The notes below the pieces were generated by a model. The model worked only from the letters and a program-made list of their open reading frames with translations. It had not been told where the DNA came from and did not search any database. Source: Neofusicoccum parvum (taxonomy: Eukaryota > Ascomycota > Dothideomycetes > Botryosphaeriales > Botryosphaeriaceae). From it: DNA of 64,000 bases. This document shows positions 11,072 through 21,756 of the stretch, in pieces. The stretch covers positions 868,001 through 932,000 of the forward strand of contig CP087214.1 of NCBI GenBank assembly GCA_020912385.1, given 5' to 3'. How positions within the stretch are numbered: position 1 is the stretch's first letter; each line of letters opens with the position of its first letter. The translations under genes and the position numbers were made by a program.

Positions 11072-13522
11072 ATGTCTGGCGAAGGCGAGATCGTGCCAAC
11101 CGAGCCTCTCTCGGCAGCTCCGGCTTCCGTCCCGAAGAACCCGCTGGACGAGTCCGTTTCCTTAGCGCCGCCTCCACCTGGAACCGTCACCACTGAATCG
11201 GCTCACCCGCCTCAACCGCCGCTGCCTGGAGACTCCGCTATGACCAAAGCTGAGAAGGTCGAGCGCCACGGCTTTCCCGAACCGTCGTCTCCGGGCCAGG
11301 GAGGTTCAGGTGAGTTTGAGAGCTCCCCGGCCAAGCGCATCAAGTTGGAAAAAGGTATCCGTGATTGAAATCACTCTCGTCCACTGCGGCGTATGCTGAC
11401 GTAGCTGACACAGGCCAAGCGAGCACCAATGGCCGGGATAGGCAGAAGGGGGTTGCGCCGATCAAGCCCGAGTAAGTCTAAGGACTATGACGCTGTTCTG
11501 GGACGCCTTTCCGGCTAATGACTCGCTAGGTATCTTGTCGACCCAGCCTCTCTGAGACACGGTCGAGTCGTGGCCCAGAAGGACCCGGACGATGACGCTG
11601 CTGAGGCATCGAAGCATGCTGCCCATGACGGTGAGCAAAAGGGCGGCAGACGGGCCAAGAAGGATAAAGAGAGGGGCCAGAACAAGGCTCGGGAGCATAA
11701 CAAAGCTCGCGACGCCCTCCAGCTCTGTTCGACCGTGGCCTTCAGCAATGAGTTCTCCCCCAAAGAATGCACCTTCGGAGCCAAGTGCAAGTATGAGCAT
11801 GACATCCGGAAGTACCTCAAGGAAGGTAAACGCGAGGATCTCTCAACTTTCAAGATATGCCCCGTATGGGATGTCAGAGGCTGGTGCAGCGCTGGCTGGA
11901 AATGTCGACTCGTGGGCACCCACTCGGAAGAGCGGGCGCTCCCCGATGGTCGCAAGGAACTCGTCCTCATCGAAGATCCCGAGCGCAAGGCTAGGGCTGA
12001 TAAGGCAAAGGCGGAGCTGGGTGACGAACTTGGTCACGTCAACGTCGTGTCAGCACAAGCGAAGATCAACCTGAGCAAGAAGAAGACGAAGACACCAAAG
12101 GCCGACGCCTATCTACAGTACCTAAGCCAGTTCACGGAAGATGCGAAGAAGAAGGATACTGCTCCAGCCACCCCCGCGGAAGATGGGAACGCAGACCCCA
12201 AGGAGGCCAGAGAAGACAACAGAGCGCAATACAAAGAGCCTCCTTTCCTGCCGTCAGAGAAACGCCGGATTTACTATGGACCGGAAACTCCCGTCCTAGC
12301 TCCCCTGACGACACAGGGCAATCTCCCGTTCAGGCGCCTCTGCGTGGACCTTGGCGCACAGGTTACCTGGTCGGAAATGGCGATGGGCATGCCACTGGTT
12401 CAAGGAGCGAAGAGCGAGTGGGCTTTGATCAAAGCTCACGAGTCGGAAGCTACGCCGCCGAGGTTTTTGGGCAAGCATGACGTCGTTGCGGGTTACGATA
12501 ACAGTAAAGACTTCAAGTTCGGCGCCCAGATTGCGGGGAACAAGCCGTGGATCGCGCTCAAGACCGTCGAAGTTCTCACCGCCCTGGCACCCCACCTTCG
12601 CGCTATCGATCTCAACTGTGGCTGTCCGATAGACCTCGTGTACCGGCAGGGCGCCGGATCTGCTCTACTCGACGCACAAGGAAAGCTTGACAAGATGCTA
12701 CGCGGCATGAACGCCGTTTCCGAGCAGATCCCCATCACCGTCAAGATCCGCATGGGGGTCAAGGACAATGAGCCCACGGCAGAGAAGCTGGTACAAAGGC
12801 TGGTTCTTGGCACCCCGGAGGCTCGTAAGTCTGGGGAAGGGCCTTGTGGTGTCGCTGCTATCACTCTCCACGGTAGGAGTCGCCAGCAGCGCTACACCAG
12901 ATCGGCCGATTGGGGATATATCTCAGAAGTCGCAGCGCTGATCAACCGGCTCAATGCCGAAAAGGCCGCGATGATTGACACGGCCACGGATGTCGATCCG
13001 CGGCACCTGCCTAATGGCGGCAAAGTTTACTTTGTTGGTAACGGCGATTGCTACTCGCACGTGGACTACTACCGGGACATCAACGAGCACAAGGTCGATT
13101 CGGTCATGGTGGCGCGCGGAGCGCTTATCAAGCCGTGGATCTTTGAGGAGATCGAGAAGGACCAGTACCTCGATAAGCGGTCATCTGAGCGACTGACGTA
13201 CATTGAGAAGTTCGTCAAATACGGTCTGGAGACGTGGGGGTCTGACGAGATGGGTGTCGGCACGACTCGTCGCTTCTTGCTCGAGTGGTTGAGCTTCACT
13301 TGCCGATACACGCCGATCGGCCTGTTAGAGCACCTGCCGCCGAACATCCAAGACCGGGCGCCGGCGTTTAAGGGCCGCGACGACATGGAGACGCTCCTGG
13401 CCTCGGACAATTACAAGGACTGGATCACGATCAGTGAGATGTTCCTTGGCAAGGCGCCTGAAACGTTCAAATTCACGCCGAAACACAAGTCGAATGCGTA
13501 TGAGATCGAGGCGGAGGGATAG
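11072..13522 (+). CDS. DUS3: tRNA-dihydrouridine(47) synthase DUS3
   Basis: Predicted 777-aa flavoenzyme that reduces uridine to dihydrouridine at position 47 of tRNA. Exons are 11072-11354, 11414-11471 and 11530-13522; introns of 59 and 58 nt are phase 1 and phase 2. Two CCCH zinc fingers typical of Dus3 lie at about residues 180-205 ([12 protein letters not shown]) and 222-245 ([10 protein letters not shown]). The Dus TIM-barrel domain covers about 370-720: FMN-binding [16 protein letters not shown] at its start, the catalytic-Cys motif [44 protein letters not shown] and [16 protein letters not shown]. The N-terminal ~110 residues are low-complexity and end in basic KRIKLEKG, possibly a nuclear signal. 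The start at 11072 was chosen for its context (CACCATGTC). Loss of the short 58-nt exon would shift the frame. The family assignment is secure; nuclear or cytoplasmic location is not visible. Confidence 0.95.
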
Positions 13523-16204
13523 GAGGCATCACACCGGTAGGGCAGCCAGGATGCACGAGGTTAGTTCCTGAGGTAGTGCGACATCATCATACTATTCACA
13601 CACGGGCAGTTGAAGCATTTGTCCGAATGCAAGTGCGCAGTGACGTCGAAGCTAAGACTATGCGGAGGGAATATAGCGATTGTCCAGCAAGTTATGCACG
13701 TGTTGCAGCTCTTGCCGAGCCGACCAACATTATACATGGGAGCTAGAGCATTCGGCCGAATACGAAAGCCTAGCACAGATTACGCAACACTCAGCTTCGT
13801 CTTGCCTTTGAGGCAGTACCAACACTTTTGCCGACCTTTCGTTGCAATGCTATTCGTGTTTGCTGCGCTGCGCTGGCAGCCCAAAAGGGAAGGCTGGAAG
13901 GCTGCTTTACTAGGATGGCTGGACAGCGAGAGGGGCTGGGATCACACTGAGGCTCCGCGTCATTGTTGGGCGGACGCCCTGGGCTGACTAGGCTGGATCT
14001 CTGCGGAGCTTGTCTGCCCCTCGGACAGGGCCGCCGGGGTCACTTTCAGGGACTTGGGATTGCGTTATAGCCGACGGCAGCTTATTGCGGCTGTTTGGCG
14101 CGCTGCCCCACGAGGCGGTCACGCCGCGGCCGGCCGTTTTCGAGGCTGAAGAACGGCAATGAGGCTCTGGATGACAACGCAAAATCAGTAATCATGCGGA
14201 AGCCCTAGACGCCGAGTGTGGGATGCAAGCACGTGCACGGCGTTTAGTGTGGACAGGACCAGGGTAAGGGTTCATCCAGTCTGACCGCCGAGGCGACGAG
14301 CTGGGTCGCGCGACGCAGCGCTGGCATTGGCAGCCATCGTCAGGCGTTATGCAGATTGGCAGCGTTCGCTACAGCATGCCCGAAAAAGGGCGTGGTGCGC
14401 GCAATGGAAATTGACGACCTCCGCGTGGTCGGCGTGACACAGCACAGCATCAGGCCTGGCCGAGGTGCTTGGATGCAGCAGATCATGGACCAAGCACTCG
14501 CATGCGCACGGCGAGCTGCTCTGGCCGATCGTCCGCGCAGCAGGCCGGCGCAGCGGAGCAGCGGAGCAGCGCTGGCAGGAGGGCCGCAGGAACAAGAAGG
14601 TTCAGCGCGTCAGCGCTCCGCGCATCGCGCCATCTTCGCACGGCGGCGGGAGACGGGTCCTCGGGCTCTCTGGGGAAGGGCTCCCGCCCGCGGCGGGCTT
14701 GTTGTCGCGCGGCAGGCGGTGTTGCGGTGCGCGGCCAGTGCAGTGGGTCGGCGAAGAGTCCGGCGGCGCTCTGAGCGGCTGCTGGCTGAAACCAACCGCG
14801 CGGCGGCCGTGCGGGCGCTGCGAGAGGCGCTCCGAGAAAAGCACGGCGACGGCGCAGTGGGTGGGCTCTCAGGGTCTCAGTCGTCGCTTGGGCGGGCGAT
14901 GCAGGCTGCTACCAGGCGCCGGCGCGGGCGGCGTCGTCGTGCTGGAGCAAACGTGGATCGCCGCGCATGCAGGCCCGGCACCCGCAGAGTCATTGACCAG
15001 CAGCGATGAAGTCACTCCCTCGCGCGAAGCGAGGGGCGCACCCGCCGGCGCGCCGCTGTGCCTTGGTGACGGCAGGGCAGGCGGCGGGCACGTCGAGGTC
15101 GCACGCAGCGCGCGCCCGCCGTTGATGCGGCCTTGCCGTGGCAAGATCTCCACATGGACCGCACGTGTGCGCCCCAGACCCATACTGGACGCCCGGCGGC
15201 CGCTTCCAGAAGAAACGCCTGGCGGTAGTGCGGTAGTCACGCAGCGGTGCCCTGGCCGGGGCGTGTGGCGGGCCCGCGGCCGGCTGCAAACCATCCAGCC
15301 TGTAGGGCCGAAGCCAGTGAGAACCAGCCGCGACAACTCGCGGCATCCTGGAGCGCAGCGTCGCTTTAATGCCCGGCCGCGCTGCCTTTCCGCGACGCCC
15401 ATCCGCCCTCGCAGCAGCTCCAGCAGCGCCAGCAGCATCCGCAGCCGCCCCAGCGCCCGCAGCAGCAGGCACAAGCAGCGCGCCCGCAGCGCCGTCACAT
15501 GCGATCCGTGTTCCGCGCCCGCCCATTACGCACTCCCGCCAGACACGCAGCCTGCCCTCAGCCCGCAGCCCGCAGCCGCAGCCTGGTTCCGCCGTAGCTA
15601 GCCCCCCCGCCGTTCATTGGCCCGTCCCACGGCAAAGCGCCCGCGGCGAGTCACCGTTCGCGCTGAGCATTTACCTAACGGCCCTCTCCTCGCCCTCGCA
15701 CCCGCTCCGTTAATTTGCCTGGCTCGCGCGCCGTAGTCTGCCAAAGCAAAGCGCCGCATTCCGCCTGCTTGGTTCGATCCGGCTCCACTGACTCGAGCCG
15801 ATCCTACACGCAGCCCGATTGACATAACCGTCCGTCCGCGCTCCACCGCGAAGCTGGCTTCACACACGCCGCCTCCTCTCTCCCACTCCCCCAACTCCCT
15901 CACCACCGACCGTGACCGCGAGAGCACCGTCGACCCCACGCCTGTCACCACTCCCGTCTTCCGCCACCCAGAGCCTGCCGTCGGGCGCCCCAAGAAGGAG
16001 AGGGACCTCTACTTCTCCTGGCACCGCTCCGCAGACGCCGCCACTGACCGCCCGCACGACGCCGACCAGCTCGAGTTCGACGGCGACATCCTGTTCGACG
16101 ACGCCGGCGACTGCCCCCTCCCGCTGTTTCCCGCCTCGCCTCCGGCTTCTGGGGTCGAGCAGCAAGCATACCCGCACCGCCACGCATCCCAACGTGCGGC
16201 ACAG
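13523..16204. other. Long GC-rich intergenic region upstream of the SFP1-like gene
   Basis: About 2.7 kb with no secure gene. Region 14300-15600 is very GC-rich, so long open frames occur by chance on both strands. CACGTG boxes occur at 13697-13702 and 14230-14235. A CAG/GCAGC-rich tract lies at 15411-15480. The last part, 15737-16204, is an open frame in phase with the SFP1-like CDS, has strongly C-biased third positions, and is probably coding (see findings). Confidence 0.55.
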
Positions 16205-18206
16205 ATGGCGGCCCTCGACGGTCCCGTTGACATCTCCACCGTCCGGCAGAACTCAACCTCGCCGCGGAACCAGACCTCCACGCTCAGTGCCGCTCTCCAG
16301 GGCGCTGCCGCACAGCCCATAGCCACGCCGACCTCGGCTCCTCGGAGTGGCAACGAAGGCCGTCTGAGCGTCGGCGGCCGCCAGGACTCCATCAGCCATG
16401 TCGGCTCATACTACGGCACTGGGGCTCGCCCCATCTCGATGAAAGATCGCCCGCGGCGAGAGAGCACCACTGCCGGCAGCCTGCTCAACGGCATGAGCTG
16501 GGGCGGTGTCTCCGTCGGAAGCTGGATCAGAGACGAGTACGTATCCAATCCCCTATCTGCAGCCACCCCATCTCTCCCAGAAGACACCAGGGTTGCCTGG
16601 AGGCACCTGGATCGAATTTCTTGTGCCGGCTCGCACCCCTTGGCTGGCTACGTCATTCGCTTCTCACAGGCCACCCACCAGGCATCTTCCATGCGATTAA
16701 TCCACTTTCGATCATGTTCACATCTAACCATTGTTGAATAGTATCGTTATGGCTGGCACATCGCCATACGCCTTCGGCCGCTCGCCTTCCTTCCACTCTT
16801 CCTCGTATCTGCCCAAGATGGAGGCCAATTTCATGAAGGACTTCAATTGCTGCGGCCTCACGCTGGATTCGCTGCACGAGCTGCTGCAGCACTTCGAAGA
16901 ATGCCACGCCGCCCCCTCTGCAACCATGCAGAGGCCGTCCATTTCCGGTCAGGGTGGCTTCAACAATGGCGGAAGAAATTCCATCTCTTCCGGCGGCATC
17001 AACCCTCAGCAGGCTGAGAACCAGCAAATACCCAACCAGCAGAACGGCTTCCGCCCGTCGCAGTTCCAGAACAATCAGCAATTCGCGAGCAACGGCTTCA
17101 ACAAAAGCCAGCTGTCGACCGTGCAGGACATGGACACGCTGGAAGACATGGAAATGGATGACCCGCAAACACCGATGGGCGGCGCTCCGCAGCAGCAATT
17201 CAACTCGCAACCCCCGCAGTTCGGTCAGAACAACGACCGGCAGCCGCAGCTAAACATTGGTCTCGCGAATAACGTTCAAAATCAGGCTTTCAGGACATCC
17301 ACCCCGACCACGCCCAACACCAGCCACCCAGGCTTCCCTCTCCAGAACAACCCTACAGTGTCGTCAGTAAACACGCCGACGCTTGGCGCCGCTGGCCAGT
17401 CGCAGAAAACACCAGATTCCTCGGTACCGGGCACTCCCGGCGAGTTTGACCAGGACCTCAGTAACTATTTCGGCGGCCTGCCAATGGGTATGAACGGGCA
17501 AATGATGCAAGGCAACAACATGGACTTCGGAAACATGGGCTTCAATGCCAACGGATACGATGGTTTCGATGGCACAATAGACCAACCGGCCAAGCGGCTG
17601 TACAGCAAGCAAGGCGGAGGGCTGACGCCACAGCAGCTGCAGTTCGCGCTCCGGCAAGGCAAGCTTGGCACGGACAGCGAACTTGCGAAGCAGCTACGCG
17701 CACAACAGCTGCTCATGGCTAACGGCGGCATGTTTCCCGGCGAGGAGATTAAGCCGTTCAAATGCCCCGTCATTGGGTGCGAAAAGGCTTACAAGAACCA
17801 GAACGGTCTCAAGTACCACAAGCAGGTGAGTAGATGGCTCCTGATGACACAAAAAAACTCGGTGATCTCCATTACTGACGCTCGGATTCCTGCACAGCAC
17901 GGACACCAGAACCAACAGCTTAAGGAAAACGCCGATGGCACCTTTTCCATTGTCGATCCGGAGACTTCCGTGCCATACCCCGGCACCGTCGGCATGGAGA
18001 AAGAAAAGCCGTACCGTTGCGAGACATGCGGCAAGCGGTACAAGAACCTCAACGGTCTCAAGTACCACCGCGCGCACTCTCCGCCCTGCAATCCGGAGCT
18101 GAAGCTCAACGCGATGAACCTCGTCGGCCTGGCGCAAAATATGCAGGGCATGAACGTCAATGTCGCCGGTGCAGGCCTAGCAGGGATGGGCGATGGCATG
18201 TTCTGA
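16205..18206 (+). CDS. SFP1: C2H2 zinc-finger transcriptional regulator, SFP1-like
   Basis: Predicted 574 aa from this start. Exons are 16205-16536, 16742-17825 and 17898-18206; intron 1 (205 nt) is phase 2 and intron 2 (72 nt) is phase 0. Splicing of intron 1 restores SWIRDDIVMAGTSPYAFG, a landmark of the fungal SFP1 family, followed by YLPKMEANFMKDFNCCGLTL. The C-terminus has two C2H2 fingers separated by a long linker: FKCPVIGCEKAYKNQNGLKY and YRCETCGKRYKNLNGLKYHR, with the diagnostic VPYPGTVGMEKEKPY between them. Between N-terminus and fingers the protein is Gln/Asn/Pro-rich, as in activators. In yeast, Sfp1 controls ribosome-biogenesis genes and cell size; the same role here is inferred. 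The true start may lie upstream because the frame stays open and coding-like back to 15737 without an ATG. Intron 2 falls between the two zinc-ligand His residues of finger 1. Confidence 0.85.
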
Positions 18207-21200
18207 TCCTACTCACCTGACTCGTCCATACGATATCCTCATTCCGCTTGAACGACGCATCGTCTCGAAGGCATCTGCATCGCGAGACGAGCCGTGCTAC
18301 GATTCATATTCCCCACGTTTTATGGACATCCTTACCGGACTGCTTACGCGGGGCGTTCCTTCAACTATTATAGAAGGCTTGATTTTCCCTGTTTTCTGAT
18401 TGAGATGAAGTTTTGCAAATAGAATGGCTGGTTGGATTTGCCTTCGATTCTCAAAAGGAGGAGTGAAAAAAGAATGGCTCCGTTCAGGGCAGTCTCTTTT
18501 TGGCCTTCGCTCTGCGCAGACTCCCCCCTCTTGTTTGCTCTTCTCTGCAGAAGCATCTTGGCTTCTGCTATCATCAGCAGCATAGCGTGGAGCGGGATTC
18601 TGTCATTTCTACTTTCTCTCTTATACCTGTCGACTCTTCCGCTGCACTCGTCCGGAAATCCTTCATCCAAGGTGAAGGGTCATTTCCTACGATGTGGAAG
18701 ACGCCAGTTCTTTCACCCAGTTCATTTTTACACTTCCTTCTATCTTATTTTTTTGTTCGCGAAACAAACACGGCGTGGGACATTGGGGCGAACTCTCTGC
18801 TTTGCTATTCCCTCTCGAAGTTCACAAAGTTTTGGGCAGGCGTTTATGCTTCTTGTTGACACATTCGGGGATCGAAAAACAAAAAAGTTGCTTTCTTCCT
18901 TTTCATTCTTCTATATCTCTCTCTCCGATCAGAGTATAAAATCAATTTGGCGGGTTCATCATTCCCTCCTCTCGTACTATTCCTTATTTCCGCCTCTACG
19001 AATTTCGAAACCATTTACTTTGCTCGATCGATGCCAGAGTGCGTCAGCTTCGAAACTCGGTGTAAAATCCACAACGCATCACACGCGGAACCGAAGGATC
19101 AGAGTTAGCCGATATGGTATGGATATCGTGCAGTTTCCAAGTCCAGGCAACCACCTCAGCTCCTACGCGTGCTATAGGAGAACCATCGATGGCGGACGCC
19201 GGTGGGCAGTTCCAGACTCCGATGCCACTAGCCGACCGCTGCTCGGCCGTACCATAACCGATCCGACTCCGAAGCGCGACTACCGAAGAAGCAGCTCGTC
19301 CGAATCCCTTACTTCTTAGGCTACCACTGGAAACCTTGAACCTTGTTTCCGGTGGCCGCGGCTACCACCTGGTACAGCCGGAGTCTAGAGAACACTCAAA
19401 CGGACAGCAAACACTTGTATTGAGCCTCGGAGGGCGGAAGAGCTTCGGAGCCGCTGCGCCGGTCAGGGAGCGGGAGATATGCACTGGGTTGCGGCGAGAA
19501 CAGTCAAAGATGGCGCTGTTTCGGCATGCTATCAGAGCACAGTGCCGATGATGACCGAGAAGTGCATTGCTTGGCTGCAGTTATTTCTGGCCGGCGCGCA
19601 TGTCGAATTGACACGTTCATACAGGTGTACCATTGTCCAGATCAGAACCTCAATCCCAACGTGTCGCAGGCCATGGTGATAGCGGCCCTAGTCAAAGAAG
19701 CATCCGTCCTTCACGGCAATCGCTGGCCGCAAACTCCAGTCTCAGTTCCCATTGGCCCGACCCTGAATCCAATGTCATGGAACGCGCAGGGTCTTGGCTA
19801 TTGATCGTACTGATTTCGGTTCCTTATCGGTCTTCTCGTGCGATATTTACTTCCAGCCGCCATCTTTATCGACATTTTGCTCCATGCAATCGGACCTACT
19901 TCGTATACTGTACCTCCGCTCCAGTAAAGGAAAGCTCTACCACACACACCCACGGAACTGAATGCGTCGGGAGAGGAACACTCTGCGCGACGACGGCGCA
20001 ATCTGAGTAATCAGTGCAGCGGAACCGCAGTTGCAGCTTTGGTGCATCGAGCGTTTGAGTTGGTTGTTTAATTTCCGACACAAGGGGCCTTATAGAGGGG
20101 CAGCGTTGAATATAGGTACAACACCTACTCCTACAGGGCCCCGCATCCTCGAGAAAACGGTTGGATATAGGAACCCAACCCCACCCTCGCTCCTCCCCCT
20201 TTCCCCACTCCCCTACGCTGGCTCCTTTTAGATCCCAACAGAAATGGCTAATAACGGCGGCGCGCCTCGCATCGCGCCGCCGTTCAGCTTGCATGGCATG
20301 TGCATGGCGTCGCACCGGGGCGGCGCCACCAACCGTGAGCGTTTAAAACCGTTGCCGGTATCCTCCGTGTCTGTCCGTACGGAGTATGGTGCGTGTGGCT
20401 GCTGTATGCACGATGATTCCCTGCTCCTCCGCCTGCAGGTCGCGTGCGCCAATGGCCCTGTTGTGTGCGACCACAGACGCACACATGCAAGCTGCAGTGC
20501 ATGTTCTACACAGCACCCTCCACATTCCGATGCTGCCCACATGCCTACACGTGCATGGATACACACAAACGCTGCTGTCAAGAAACTCAAACCCCACGTG
20601 GCAATCCTGGGCTACATACGTAGTTCTGGGCTGGTGCCACCGACTCGGCGGCGCGCGAGACAAACCAAAGAGCATCAGCCTTTCGAACGACCCACAAAAT
20701 CGTCCCTGGTTCGCACGCAAAACCGCGGACATGACCTAGGAAACACGTGTCTCTCATGCAGGGCGAGAGTCAGCAAGCCCAGGCATTATAAGGTTTTGGT
20801 TTGGCTCTCGGGTAACGCACATCAGCGCAACCGCCAAAGGGGCACTCGTAAAAAAGGAAATAAAACATGGTTCGCTTCGAGCACGTTAAAACCTTGAGCG
20901 CTTTGCTCTTTGGAAATCCCCTGCCGTGCCGCACTCTGACTCAAAGCCCCACTCCCATACCGACAGTTCATGTGCCTTTTTTTCCCCTCATGATTCAAGT
21001 CTGCGAGGCTAGGGTCTTGGTCCGCCTTGTGCTTTTTTTTTCTTCCCACCCCTCTCGTTCTTCCCAGGGAACCGGTGTTCAATAGGCACCTCCACTCTTT
21101 AAACTTTGGGGCCAATGCACGACCAAGGGAAAGAAAGAGAAAAAAAACAGCCAACGAGCCGACCGCGTCTTCGGTGGACCCTCCCCCCCACACCTGCTCT

Positions 21201-21756
21201 CCGCGGTCCTCTCGCCCAATCGGCATACCCAGAGACGCGTATACTTTGATACTTTGCCGTCGGCCTAGCGCAGGCTGCGACCTCGCGAAAGGCGAGGCCG
21301 GCGGCATTGCCCGATTCGGCAACTTCGTGCCCATGGGCGTGGGCATCGGTGGGAAGAGCGAGAGCGGGGAGAGAAGGGAAGGTCCAAGAGGGAGCGGAAG
21401 GAAATTTAGGGTTGAGGTTAGGCAGGAGCGCGTGGCTAGCGTGTGGAGCCTCGTTACGGGCTGCGCCGTGAGATCCGCCTTCCTTGGAGGTGGGCGGGCG
21501 GGTGGATGTCGCGTCATCGCGGGTGATGACGACTGCTGGCTCGGTGGGCTGCGGGTGGAAGAAGGGGGAGATCGCGCTGACGTCTTGCACAGAGATCCGC
21601 CGGTTGTAGGGATACGGTGCTAGCTATCTATAATGGTCGTTGTATGTACGTGGGTATGTCTCGCGTGTCTGTAATACATTTAAGTCTGGTCGTTAAGGGC
21701 ATGTGCGTCTAAGGCATAAGGCATCCTCTCACCACCACCACCCCTCCTCCACCAGC
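18207..21756. other. Gene-poor 3.5-kb intergenic region
   Basis: 3' flank of the SFP1-like gene followed by unassigned DNA. A 66-codon frame at 19119-19319 (MDIVQFPSPG...) has fairly coding-like codons but no recognised domain and no clear upstream exon. A perfect 12-bp inverted repeat lies at 20253-20284. CACGTG boxes occur at 20548, 20595 and 20744. Longer open frames such as 18432-19319 are low-complexity (Ser/Leu/Phe from CT-rich DNA) and were not accepted as genes. Confidence 0.5.
20253..20284. repeat. Perfect 12-bp inverted repeat with 8-nt loop
   Basis: AACGGCGGCGCG (20253-20264) and its exact reverse complement CGCGCCGCCGTT (20273-20284) flank an 8-nt spacer. It could form a very stable hairpin or be a dimeric binding site. 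It is not near an obvious gene end. Confidence 0.85.

Noticed and set aside
14465..15601. 378-codon plus-strand open frame in GC-rich DNA
   Set aside because: All frames on both strands are long here because stops are rare at this GC content; the product is Arg/Ala/Gly/Ser low-complexity without domains or splice context.
15745..15790. tRNA-like B-box (GGTTCGATCC)
   Set aside because: The flanking bases do not form a T-stem and no A-box or acceptor stem was found at the right distance.
18432..19319. 295-codon plus-strand frame after the SFP1-like gene
   Set aside because: Most of it is Ser/Leu/Phe from CT-rich 3' flanking DNA and three phases are open; only the last ~66 codons look possibly coding and are listed as a finding.
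20244..20897. 217-codon plus-strand frame spanning the inverted repeat
   Set aside because: No domain, unbiased codons, overlapping minus-strand frames of similar length.
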